A DNA stretch of 64,000 bases, from positions 2,666,001-2,730,000 of the forward strand of contig NC_079238.1 of NCBI RefSeq assembly GCF_027921745.1, read 5' to 3'. A model generated the notes under the pieces. That model made no database searches. It was not told where the DNA came from and worked only from the letters and a program-made list of their open reading frames with translations. This DNA comes from Schizosaccharomyces osmophilus. Lineage: Eukaryota; Ascomycota; Schizosaccharomycetes; Schizosaccharomycetales; Schizosaccharomycetaceae. Below are positions 11,248-21,361 of this stretch, piece by piece (position 1 is the first letter of the stretch; every line of letters begins with the position of its first letter). The translations under genes were made by a program, and so were the position numbers.

Positions 11248-14200
11248 ATGAGATCCGGAAGACAGAAGCGGTTCAAAAAACTTAACGATAATGTTCCTTT
11301 AACGGATTTACAGCTTGATTGTAATCATGATGATTCTAATTACCGCGCGTCAAATAGACCGTTTGAATTACCTACCGTTCCGACTTTACGACCATCGGAC
11401 ACTGAATTTTCCGATTTCTATTCGTTTTTGCAAAAGAATCAACAAGTATTTTCAGAATGCCCGGCTGCCAAGGTAGTTCCTGCCGCTGGCTGGAATCTAC
11501 CCATTGCTCTAGATCTTGAAACTTTTAAATTCAAAGGTCAGAAACAAAAATTGCATACGGATTCTTTTCGCTACGATCAAAATTATGATTATTTTAATAA
11601 GCTGAAAGAATTTCACGAAGAACGAGGTTTATACTTCAATAAACCTCCAATGCTCCAAAACCAACCATTAGATTTCCTCCAATTAAGAAATACCGTTTCT
11701 CACTTCACCAGTTTGGAATCAACCTTGAGCAATTCTTTGCTGTCAAAAATTACAGAGACCTTGAATCTGCCAGATTCCAAGGATGTCAGACAAATTCTTG
11801 CTCGAACTTACGAACGTTATATCAAACCGTATGAACGAACACAATCACATACTTCTTCTGCCAACCCTAGCTTGGTTTCTCGATCCACAAGAATTTCTCG
11901 TAGTTCCGTTGCTCATACCTCTACTGATGCACCCCCAATGTCCGAACATGATACTTCTCGATCAAATGGATCGCAGACAGTTGGTAAACGCACTTTTCTT
12001 GAGCGCGGCGAACAATGCGAATTTTGTGCTTCGGATTCAAATCCAGAAACTATTTTGCTTTGTGATGGTTGTGAATGTGCCTATCATATATCCTGTCTCG
12101 ACCCTCCATTGAATGCTGTCCCCAAAGAGGATTGGTACTGTGATACATGCAAGCACGGCATTCATTCGTATGATCCAAGAAAAGGGCAGCATTGGACTGT
12201 GGCTACCTTCAGAGACCATTCCAACAAATATATGGAAGCACTATTGAGTAAAAAAGCCATGCCCGTCGATCCCACCGAAAACGATTTGGAAAACTTGTAC
12301 TGGTCGATGATGGATGAATACTCTTTGCTTTCAGAGCAACATCAAGTTGAAAGATTTACTACTTCGTCCATCAGCTCCTTACCATCTAAAGAGTTACAAC
12401 CTTCAAATCAATCTTCCTTTGACGGTTGGAACCTTCGTAATATTCCTCATCATAAATCCTCTCCTTTTAATTTTACAATTTCCGATATGCATTCTTTAGC
12501 CAATCCGCAAATGTCTATAGGCATGGCATACTCTACTTACGAATGGCAACAGTCCCCTATCGGTACTTCCCAAGTGTATCACAATAGATATGGCAGCACC
12601 GTCACATGGTATATTTTGCCTCCAGATCAAACAGAGAAATTTGAAAAGTTTGTTCATGATCTGGATAATAGCTACGAAGATAGTTTTTTTCTTGACCCCT
12701 CTTTCCAGTTACCTTTTCCTATGTCACCAGCACTTCTTTTGTCTAATGGAATTCAAGTCATGGCTGTAGATTTACGGCCCAACGAATTTTTAGTTGTGTC
12801 TCCCAAGAGTTACCATTTTGGATTTCACCTTGGATTTGGATGCTTAGAAACAGCTCATTTTGCCACGATCGAATGGATTAAAGATGATATATTGAAAAGT
12901 AGTTTGGGTCGCATGAAAGATTTACATATCTATTCCCCTATTTCGTATGATGCTATTATAATTTCCATGGCTTTGTCGCGGTTACCCGAATTTACAAATG
13001 ACTGGTTTATTGAGAAGCTTCAAGGCGTCATAAGCTTTGAAGTACAGCAAAGAGAGCTGTTATCAAAATCACAACCAAAGGTTACAATAAGACAGTTGCA
13101 AGACCATCCTATTCCGCAGGTCGTTTGTTCAAAATGTCAATCTATGACATTTACGTCGTACGTTAAAACACACGTTTCGAGTGAGATTTATTGCCTTGAA
13201 CATTATATGAGAGATTCCGAGATCTCTTCTCAACCTTCAACTGTTTACTATCGATGGGGAACATCCGAGTTGTCAAGACTTTTAGATCGGTTTTCTGCGT
13301 TTGTCAGAGCGCCTGTTGAGTGGTCCGAAAAATTAAAAACCATTTTATTAGCAACTCCCAAACCTCATATAAAATCTCTCGAAGCCCTGTTAGCTGATGC
13401 CGAATACGCAATGCTAAATACTAAGGATACTTCAGCCTTGCGGAGTTTCATCCGTAAAGCTAATGCCTGGATTAATTCGATCAATCATTATTTAAGCATC
13501 TCTCCGATAAAGAAAAGGAAAGAAAAAAAGCTATCATTTATGAAGATTCATGATCAACGAGTAAATTCTACTGGTATGCGTGACTTAGAAAATCTGTTTC
13601 AAGTATTACAAAAATCAAAGGATATGGCTTTTACTTGTGAAGAAATTGAAGCTATGAAAAAAAAGGTATCAGATTTACTTCAATTCAGGGTTCGATTAAC
13701 CGAAGTTTTTTCTGGTTCATTAGACAGAAGGATGTGCCAGAACTTATTGAATGAGGCAGAATCTTTAGGATTTATGTTCCCTGAATTAACGATCATTCAG
13801 AAATATTTGACACAATATGATTGGCTTGACATGTTCTACGCTATTGAAACTGAAAAGACATCAGACGCTGATTTAGAAAAACTCATATCCTTTGGTTTAG
13901 CTGCCGGTGTTCCTGAGGACAATGATCATATGATTTTTGTTAGAGCTATGAAAGGGAGAGCGGAAATTTGGGAAAACCAGGTTCGTGATGTACTATCTAA
14001 AAGTAATGTATCTTACGATCGTTTGAGTCTTCTCAAAGATGAAGCTTTGACGCTCTGTGTTGATAAAGTTTTGTACACCAGGGTTGTTGAAATTTTGCAA
14101 AATGCCGAAGAGGTAAAAAGCAAAATTAGCACATTATGCGAACGCTCTCAAGATAAAGCTTTTAAGTTGAGACCTGCAATGGACGAGGTGAAAGACGCTT

Positions 14201-15696
14201 TGGCTCAAGCTGAAAAACTTCCGATGTTATCTGATAGCATTGTAGCTTTACAGAAAATGTATGATTCGGTTCTCGAATGGATTCGTAGAGGTAAAAGACT
14301 TTTCGGAAAAGCTAATGCTCCTTTGGAAATTTTGGGACAGCATTTGGAGTACGTTGAGAAGAGAAACGCCGCTTCTTTGTCTTTACTAGATAGACCGGGC
14401 CCTCCGATGGAGCCTTCTTCTCGCGAAGCGAGTCCTGATTCTGAAGGAAAACTTGTATACAAAGTGAAAAGACCACGTATTTTTTGTTTTTGTCGTTTAC
14501 CTGAAAACGGGGTTATGATAGAATGCGAAATATGTCATGAATGGTATCATGCAAAGTGTTTGAAAATGTCTAAAAAAAAGCTTCGGCAAGATGAGAAATT
14601 TACATGCCCTGTTTGCGATTATAGAGTTGAAATACCTCGCTTATCGAATAGACCACGTCTTGAGGATTTGCAGTCCTTGCTTAGGGATGTTGTACTTTTG
14701 CCTTTTAAACCAAAAGAAACTGATATTTTGGAAAATGTTGTTGACCTAGGAACACGGTTTCGACAAGAACTCCAAGCATTTGCCCATAATCCATTTAGCC
14801 TAACGATGGCTGAAGTATTGTTAGCGAGGTTCTATCTTCGGAAAATGGAAGGAGCAGAAATTTTACTAGCTGATGAAACCAACTTGTTTAGACAAAAGTT
14901 GCACGAGTGTGTTCCTATCGCTCCAACTCCGCCGCCCGTAATTGGGGAATCGAAGTCCACCCGTAAGCCGAGACCTACAAAGCGTCAGCGTCAGATAATG
15001 AAGCAAGTCGCCGAAGGTGTACTTCCGGAATCGGCAATCGCACCTTCTAGCGCTCAAAATGATAAGAAAGCGCCTATGAACAATAACGGAACAGCAATGA
15101 ATAAAACAGACAGTCCCCAGAGTGACACAAAAATAAGCCATGAAAATGGACAGTCAAGTACGGCGTTGTTGAAACAATTTAGGTTAACTCCAACAGCTGA
15201 ATTGAATGGTACATCAAACTTATGTGCTTATTGTCAAAAACCAGCGAACGATGGAAGCTTTACTATGTGTTCAAGGTGCAATAAAGATTATCATTATGGA
15301 TGTATGGGAGAAATGCCAAATAACTCTGGATACAAGACTTTCACATGTCAGGATTGTAAACACAATTCAGAAGAAACTCCGATGTTTCACAGTAAATTGC
15401 GAAATGGGATTCATGCTAAAGATACAGATGTTATGGAAAAGGATGATAACATTGGTAGGTCAAGCTTACCAAATTCGCCATCGGCAACAGTCTCTAAATA
15501 TTCACGTGTAATGAAAACCCCGGGAGGCATGCAGGACATGCTAATATCTCGAAAATTATCCTGCGGTGAACATGTTTTTTTTGGTACAGACGTTTTTACA
15601 TCTTTAGGAGATATGGTTACGGAAACTCCAGATGTTACTCTTGATGAATTTGTTGAAAAAAATGATGGCTTAACGGAAAGTTATTTAAATATGTAA
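11248..15696 (+). CDS. lid2: Lid2-type KDM5-family protein (JmjN-ARID-PHD-JmjC-C5HC2-PHD-PHD)
   Basis: This 1482-residue protein has the KDM5/Lid architecture. In order: JmjN (PTLRPSDTEFSDFYSFL), an ARID-like region (YFNKLKEFHEERG ... YERYIKPYE), PHD1 near 12010-12160 (CEFC...LLCDGCECAYHISCL), JmjC near 12500-12900, a C5HC2 zinc finger near 13115-13210, a PLU-1-like helical region, PHD2 near 14480-14630 and PHD3 near 15220-15360. The family demethylates H3K4me3 and works in chromatin complexes; fission yeast Lid2 links H3K4 and H3K9 methylation. The JmjC core reads WQQSPIG where active KDM5 enzymes have the iron-binding H-x-E (WHIED), so catalytic competence is doubtful. The later histidine region (SYHFGFHLGFG) is kept. 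I chose the ATG at 11248 because the open frame extends upstream without another ATG. Confidence 0.92.
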   Translation: MRSGRQKRFKKLNDNVPLTDLQLDCNHDDSNYRASNRPFELPTVPTLRPSDTEFSDFYSFLQKNQQVFSECPAAKVVPAAGWNLPIALDLETFKFKGQKQKLHTDSFRYDQNYDYFNKLKEFHEERGLYFNKPPMLQNQPLDFLQLRNTVSHFTSLESTLSNSLLSKITETLNLPDSKDVRQILARTYERYIKPYERTQSHTSSANPSLVSRSTRISRSSVAHTSTDAPPMSEHDTSRSNGSQTVGKRTFLERGEQCEFCASDSNPETILLCDGCECAYHISCLDPPLNAVPKEDWYCDTCKHGIHSYDPRKGQHWTVATFRDHSNKYMEALLSKKAMPVDPTENDLENLYWSMMDEYSLLSEQHQVERFTTSSISSLPSKELQPSNQSSFDGWNLRNIPHHKSSPFNFTISDMHSLANPQMSIGMAYSTYEWQQSPIGTSQVYHNRYGSTVTWYILPPDQTEKFEKFVHDLDNSYEDSFFLDPSFQLPFPMSPALLLSNGIQVMAVDLRPNEFLVVSPKSYHFGFHLGFGCLETAHFATIEWIKDDILKSSLGRMKDLHIYSPISYDAIIISMALSRLPEFTNDWFIEKLQGVISFEVQQRELLSKSQPKVTIRQLQDHPIPQVVCSKCQSMTFTSYVKTHVSSEIYCLEHYMRDSEISSQPSTVYYRWGTSELSRLLDRFSAFVRAPVEWSEKLKTILLATPKPHIKSLEALLADAEYAMLNTKDTSALRSFIRKANAWINSINHYLSISPIKKRKEKKLSFMKIHDQRVNSTGMRDLENLFQVLQKSKDMAFTCEEIEAMKKKVSDLLQFRVRLTEVFSGSLDRRMCQNLLNEAESLGFMFPELTIIQKYLTQYDWLDMFYAIETEKTSDADLEKLISFGLAAGVPEDNDHMIFVRAMKGRAEIWENQVRDVLSKSNVSYDRLSLLKDEALTLCVDKVLYTRVVEILQNAEEVKSKISTLCERSQDKAFKLRPAMDEVKDALAQAEKLPMLSDSIVALQKMYDSVLEWIRRGKRLFGKANAPLEILGQHLEYVEKRNAASLSLLDRPGPPMEPSSREASPDSEGKLVYKVKRPRIFCFCRLPENGVMIECEICHEWYHAKCLKMSKKKLRQDEKFTCPVCDYRVEIPRLSNRPRLEDLQSLLRDVVLLPFKPKETDILENVVDLGTRFRQELQAFAHNPFSLTMAEVLLARFYLRKMEGAEILLADETNLFRQKLHECVPIAPTPPPVIGESKSTRKPRPTKRQRQIMKQVAEGVLPESAIAPSSAQNDKKAPMNNNGTAMNKTDSPQSDTKISHENGQSSTALLKQFRLTPTAELNGTSNLCAYCQKPANDGSFTMCSRCNKDYHYGCMGEMPNNSGYKTFTCQDCKHNSEETPMFHSKLRNGIHAKDTDVMEKDDNIGRSSLPNSPSATVSKYSRVMKTPGGMQDMLISRKLSCGEHVFFGTDVFTSLGDMVTETPDVTLDEFVEKNDGLTESYLNM

Positions 15697-15838
15697 AATT
15701 AGCACTCTTTAATTAATGTCGTTTAGTTTGTATAATATATATTCTTTTTTTATTCGAACTCATCTAGTCCCTATACAAAAATCTGATTGTATGTAGTGAA
15801 CTGCAGTCTTAAATACTTCTCAAGAATTGAAGCATCTA

Positions 15839-18162
15839 TTAATTTTGTAAAAACCTGTTCTGTAAGTTTTGTAAAATTAGTGACGCCGGTGAAGCTTGAG
15901 GCTCTTCGCGAATTGAAAATAATGTAACGGCTGTACCTGACCAAGGAGACAGTGCAACCGGAGCATTATTGGAGCATTGTCTTAAAGTGATCCTCCACAA
16001 ATTTAAGAAAATCCAATCTTGAATGTTGGCATTATATTCAACATAGCAGGGTTCGACTTCAAGACTTTGAAGGTTTAGCGGATCCATCAACACAGACTTT
16101 CCATTTTCTGATAATATTAGGTCTCTTAACAGGGGTATCTTAAACTCAGAGAACCATGCATGATACTAATCATTAATATACGGAAAACAACAATACACTT
16201 ACCCAGTTTAAATCTGAATCCGTGAATTCAGGATGGATAGAATGATAGCTTTGTAAAGATTCGTTAAAGTCTTCGTTCGTTGAATGGAGCAACGGTTCAA
16301 AGCGATTCGCGTTTTCTTTCAAAGACTTGATCAATAGATAATTTTCTATTATAAAAGGGTGAGTATAGGCACGAATTTGAGATAATAAAATAAGTAGTCA
16401 TTCTTACCATCTAAATTCCTTGATATTGTAGTAAGCAGCCCTGAAAGTAGCCGTTTGGATAAAATTGCATTGGACTTCTTCGTGAGAAAAACATCAGGTT
16501 CAAAGTAGTGGCTGATGAGAGTTATGAGATGCTCCAAAGTCATCAGAGGTAAATTAGAAGAATTCAACAAGATGTTAGAAACTACAAGGCATGCCAGGTG
16601 TTGGGAATGGTGACCATCATTTATGTGTGTGATTAAAGTCTGTATTTTTGCGTCAGTATCTACTGCAAATCATGCTGAAAAGAATCATACCAATAAAATA
16701 TAATTTGTGACGTTAAGCTCATAAATAGGTAATTTTTGAGAAGTGGGAGGAAGCATGGAAGAAGCGTTGCATTTAGCAAAGGACTCAACTAGTTCTTTTT
16801 TACTTAAGATTTGCTGCAAACAATATCCAGCAACTTGAGCTATAAACCCGATGTTTGCGTCTTCATTAGAGTCATAATTGATAAAGATGTATAAAAGAGA
16901 CGATATAAGCTCAGTGAGGAAAGGAAGCTTTTCAAGTTCATTAGCAAATCGAAAATGATTAGTGAGAAGTAAGAAAAAGAAGATTAATGCCTCCTCCAAG
17001 TTTTGGTTGGAATTTTGAAAAAATGAAATCATACTCAAAGAATTCTTCAGTGGAAGCGATATGGTTTTGAAAAGGGACGTGGCTAATAAATGAAGATCTT
17101 CTGGACGATGGAGTTTTCTCAAGATATCCAACACGGTATTCGTAGAGACAGTTTTTGGTTTTGGAATGGAGATGAGTTGCAGCAAGAGTAAAGCTGAATA
17201 TCGTCTAAGTACATCCGATGATTGACTTAGCATATTGGGTAACCAGGAGGAAGAATTGATGAAAGCAGTGTTGATGAGAGAGCAAACCAATCTGATATTT
17301 GTGTTTCGATTGCTTAAAGCTAAGAGATGCTCTAAAACACTTGCATTCACTCGACCCTGAGACTGATAAAGAGGCTCGGATATAAGGACCATGAGAAAAC
17401 GAAGCAGGGTTAACTGATGACTTTGATGGTCATAAGAAGGAGGATGTTCTAATTTTTGGAAGACAAGACCTGAAGACCATATCTTCTCTCCGTCAGAGCT
17501 CATTATGGAAAGACTCAAGCCAGGCAAGAAACAAATTTGAAGAACTGAGTTTAAGAGTGCAGAAAGAAGACAGACTTCGGTGGGTAAATCGAAACCTGGA
17601 TAAAAACTTGATATATCCAGTTCTAATTGCATTTTCTCAAAAGCATCTTTTGGAGAAGAGAACAGGTACTCACGAATCCACGAGTGGGATTTCTTCGACT
17701 CGTACAAATAAGGAATCAATCTTGTCAAGATTCTAACACTGTTCAAAATGAGTGGCTTCTTTGATTCAATATAGTTTCTTTTCTTTGCATTCTTTTGATA
17801 ATAGATAATGTTCCAGAGACAGATTTGGACCAACAACGCGAGTTGCGAGAATTCTTCACCTTGGCAAAATTGAAGGATCTCTTTTGGGAATATAAGAGAA
17901 AATACATCGTTATCATTGATCAAAGAATTGAAAATCTAGAGACAACTGGTGAGCAAACGAATTCCCTTTTTTCAAGAACTTACAACCTGGTAATCTTCTG
18001 GTTTTGCTGGTTCCTTAAGCAATGCCAACAGGGAGTTTCTGAAAGATAGTCTACATGAAAGTGTTAGATTCTATAGAAGAAATGAACTTATGCTTTCTAA
18101 GATGAACATAGACTAGTATCATGCCGTTTCTCTTTTACATACTTAGATTCCGCTACTCCCAT
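15839..18162 (-). CDS. HID1-domain (Ftp105/HID1-family) protein, six exons
   Basis: HID1 proteins are peripheral Golgi/vesicle proteins; fission yeast has several, including Ftp105. I read six exons, all with in-phase junctions: 18162-18143, 18050-17984, 17935-16691, 16639-16408, 16345-16203 and 16165-15839. Together they give 677 residues. Donors are GTATGT, GTAAGT, GTATGA, GTAAGA and GTAAGT. The first exon is only 20 nt and starts MGVAESK, a myristoylation-type N-terminus like that of human HID1 (MGSTDSKLNF). The next exon continues LSFRNSLLALLKEPAKPEDY. Other family features are VRILTRLIPYLYE, the GEKIWSSG segment, and a C-terminus DWIFLNLWRITLRQ...PPVALSP-like ending in VTLFSI. I recall a HID1 paralogue at this position in S. 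pombe (SPBP19A11.07c). It converges on lid2 and diverges from oxa102. Confidence 0.88.
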
Positions 18163-19087
18163 AGTAAATAAACGAAGGCAAGATCACAAGACACCACCTT
18201 GGGAATAAAAACGATTCAAATGATAAAGCAAATGGGTATAATAACAAACAAATTGCTTAGTGTTGTTTCGGTTGGAATTTTCGTGGATGACGAAAATAGA
18301 AACGAACCACGGTATTATGTTTGAAATCTGCTACTGAAATCGCTAAGACATAAGGTTATTCAATTTCATTTTTCAGCATTGTCGAATGCATTTCTACAAA
18401 AGATAATTCCATCTAATGTTCTTGTTGTAAATGAAAATAATTCTTTTGAGTACTGTCTGGTATTCAAAACATATTTTCACACGGAATCTTTCTTGTTGCA
18501 TCTGAATACTCGAAAGATGGTACTTTTAGGACGATTCAGAGACGATATAAGAGATTTTCTTCCTACTGTGTCTTTTGCTTTTATAAATTGTCTTTTTTCA
18601 TCGATTGCTTTACCTCAAACATTCAAAAATTACCATGTTCAAATCGGATAGCAGAAAGGTAATGTATGAGCAGTGAAAAAAAAAAAAGAAGCAAAAAAGA
18701 AACAGCGTCTTTAACTTGTGTTCTATTTCTTTCCTCATACATTATTTTTCCAATTGTTTTTTTATTTTTATTTTTTTTGGTCATTTGTTTGTTTATTTAC
18801 AATTGAACCGAGCACATAATATTAACTAGTAATCACACACAATTTGGGTTTAAGTTATCTGGTCCCGCCAAATTTTCTGCCAACCACATACCGCATATCC
18901 GTGCCAAGAGACTGATTCGTTCGTCTAAAAGTTGGACTTAATTTTTTCTGCGCTGGAAATTTTTCAGAAAAGCATTTGTGTAAGAGTGTCTTTTGTAAAA
19001 CGGATCCTCTGAACGCGTTCACATTCTCCAAACGTACCATAGTTCTGTCGTAGAATAGACGACTGCCAACGTGAAATTACATCCAAT
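18163..19087. other. Divergent promoter region, HID1-family gene / oxa102
   Basis: About 925 bp, AT-rich, with A- and T-runs near 18670-18790. The stretch around 18785-18800 reads TTTGTTTGTTTATTTAC, which on the minus strand is a tandem forkhead-type motif (GTAAATAAACAAAC). A 90-codon plus-strand frame (18379-18651) lacks an ATG and has no family resemblance. No gene is supported. Confidence 0.5.
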
Positions 19088-20281
19088 ATGTTGACCGTTC
19101 AGAATAAGCTATGTGCTCGATCGGTTGTGGGGTTGATGTCTGTTCAGTCTCCCTCCATTGTAGCACTGAACGGTAGTCAAAAACGGCATTTTCGACTTTT
19201 GCAAAAGGAAAAGCATTTGGATCACCAGAAAACGAGTGCGGCTCCATGCAAGCCTGTGTCTCAGGACCTTGGTAAGGTTTCGCTTTTGACATCTTTCAGG
19301 AATGGAGCGAAATGCATGGTTGACCGTAGTAACACTGCTACAAATGGTATGCTCATGGCCTCTTCCATGCTGTGGCCTCACAATCTTTTACAAAGCTTCG
19401 TTCAATCCATTCACGTTTGGTCAGGTATGCCTTGGTGGGCTTCCATCGCTGCGACGGCTGTTGGAATGCGTATCACCATGCTTCCACTAATGATTAAGAT
19501 GATACGAACTTCTTCCAAACTAGCAGTTATCAACCCTCAAGTCTCTCAACACATGGTTGCTTTGCAAAGGGCCAAAGCAGAAAAGAACAATACTGGCATG
19601 TCGGAAGCAACCACTAAAATCCAAGATCTGTATCGTTCCAACAATGTCAATCCATTGAGCCTTCTTACCGCTCCCGTGGTGCAAGGTGTGGTCTTTATAA
19701 GTTTCTTCTATGCTTTAAAATGTATGGCCGGTGTCCCTGTCGATGGTCTTACAGAAGGTGGATTTCTCTGGGTGCAAAATTTAACAAAGGCCGATCCTTA
19801 TGCCGTTTTCCCAATTTTGAATGGACTTTTGATGCTTTTCAATATTGAAGCTGGTAGCGAAACTGGCACCAATAAAGCAGCAATGGCACCAGGAATGAAA
19901 CGCTTTTTCAGATTGTTGTGTGCCGCTAGTCCTGTCTTTACCATGAGTTTCCCAATGGCCATTTTCATGTATTGGGTTCCCAGTAATATTTTCAGTGTTT
20001 TCCAAGGTCTTTTGTTGAAGAACCAATCTTTGCGAAACAAATTGGATCTTCCTGAGGTTCCCGCAGTAAACCAAACTGCCGCTTCACCTCAAAACGAATC
20101 TTTCCTTCGATCTTTCACCGGTATCATGGACGGAGTTCGTGAGCAAAAGAAGTATCCCGAAGCATCTGATATCCTGAAGCCTTTCCATAAAGTAAACGAT
20201 CAAGAGTCAACTTCTACACTAAATCACTCTAATGAAAAATCGGGTCCCAAATCCTCCTCTGAAACTTCTACCAAGCTTTGA
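19088..20281 (+). CDS. oxa102: Mitochondrial inner-membrane insertase Oxa1/YidC family
   Basis: The 397-residue protein belongs to the Oxa1/Alb3/YidC family, which inserts mitochondrially made and conservatively sorted proteins into the inner membrane. Residues 1-90 are a basic, serine-rich presequence. The insertase core follows. A first membrane segment includes MPWWASIAATAVGMRITMLPL, followed by the conserved RTSSKLAVINPQ stretch of the matrix loop. Later segments include APVVQGVVFISFFYALKCMAG, the LTKADPYAVFPILNGLLML region, and PMAIFMYWVPSNIFSVFQGLLL. A polar C-terminal tail of about 80 residues would face the matrix ribosome, though it is less basic than in budding yeast Oxa1. I recall S. 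pombe oxa102 at this syntenic position; oxa101 is the alternative. Confidence 0.88.
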   Translation: MLTVQNKLCARSVVGLMSVQSPSIVALNGSQKRHFRLLQKEKHLDHQKTSAAPCKPVSQDLGKVSLLTSFRNGAKCMVDRSNTATNGMLMASSMLWPHNLLQSFVQSIHVWSGMPWWASIAATAVGMRITMLPLMIKMIRTSSKLAVINPQVSQHMVALQRAKAEKNNTGMSEATTKIQDLYRSNNVNPLSLLTAPVVQGVVFISFFYALKCMAGVPVDGLTEGGFLWVQNLTKADPYAVFPILNGLLMLFNIEAGSETGTNKAAMAPGMKRFFRLLCAASPVFTMSFPMAIFMYWVPSNIFSVFQGLLLKNQSLRNKLDLPEVPAVNQTAASPQNESFLRSFTGIMDGVREQKKYPEASDILKPFHKVNDQESTSTLNHSNEKSGPKSSSETSTKL

Positions 20282-21361
20282 TTGAGAAGGTTTATCTGCT
20301 CGTGACTTTGCATCAATATCGCTATACCATTTTTATATGCCTTTAAATATCTTTCAATACCCCCAAACAGGATGGAATTTTATTTCTCATACTGTACCCA
20401 TGAAAAATGATCTTGCCAAAGTAAGAATACTGGTTCTGGAAAGTTTATCTTTGACAGACATGCCGTTTTCTTCGCAAAATACTTTTTATTCCTTTCTTTT
20501 TTTTCATTTGCTATGCTTACTCATTTGAATTATACTTTCTGTAATTTTTTGTCAATTTATGAAGGGCGATCGCCGAATATACAATTTTATTTTGAATGTA
20601 TTATCCACAATAGAAAACGCAAAACTTCATCAACACTTTCCCGTGCGGAAAAATATAGAAAAGAAGGTAAATGAAGGACTGATGAATCCTAAAATCCATA
20701 ATTTCCCAGCTCAATGAAAAGCCCAATTCATAACAGAAAATTCGTTTTCACCATTGAAGCCAAAGTTATAAGCATTCTAACAGAGAAAGCTTTGGCCTAG
20801 CACTGTGTTGCTCTCGAAAAGATTCCAATTTGATCGCCGCATTTACGCGTTTGTTGATCTACAACATAACAGAAAACTTGAGGTTTATGAAATAGAATAC
20901 TCGAATTATCTGCACCAGCCTATACGCTTCAAAAGGAGACCAATGAATCAACCACACCGCGCTGTGATTCAACCGTTCCGTTCAAAATAACGAATCATTT
21001 TCTCCAATTTCTAGATGTCTGCGTTCGTTTCTTGATAGAGACTTGCTCATGATTCCTATAATCCTTTCTACCAAGTGATATACTCCATAGGTTTTTTTGT
21101 TTACCTTATTTGTTTACTTCGTATACAGAAACAAAATTTATTTCTATTAAAGGAATCAAGCAAGAAGGAGCATAACTCACAATAGTTTTTTAAAGCAAAA
21201 GGCATAGAGTTCATACAGTAAAATATACAACGTGGTACACCTCCTAATCCTCTATAAGACATTCACTACACTGCGCTTTTTGTTGGATTGTTGCTATAAG
21301 CCATTATTCTGATTTTCCCTTTTCCAATATCAGTTATTTTGCAGAATAATTTGTGTTTGTC
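20282..21361. other. oxa102 3' / ppb1 promoter intergenic region
   Basis: About 1.08 kb without a supported gene. Two forkhead-core sites (TTTGTTTAC on the plus strand) lie close together at 21096-21104 and 21109-21117, about 250 bp before ppb1. The 61-codon frame at 20805-20990 shows no family features. Confidence 0.5.
21095..21117 (-). promoter_or_regulatory. Pair of forkhead-type sites upstream of ppb1
   Basis: Two copies of GTAAACAAA (read on the minus strand) end to end within 23 bp, about 245 bp upstream of the calcineurin start. The core GTAAACA is recognised by fission yeast forkhead factors (Sep1, Fkh2, Mei4). The regulatory role is inference. Confidence 0.4.

Noticed and set aside
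18379-18651. 90-codon plus-strand frame
   Set aside because: No ATG start, no family resemblance; in a divergent promoter region.
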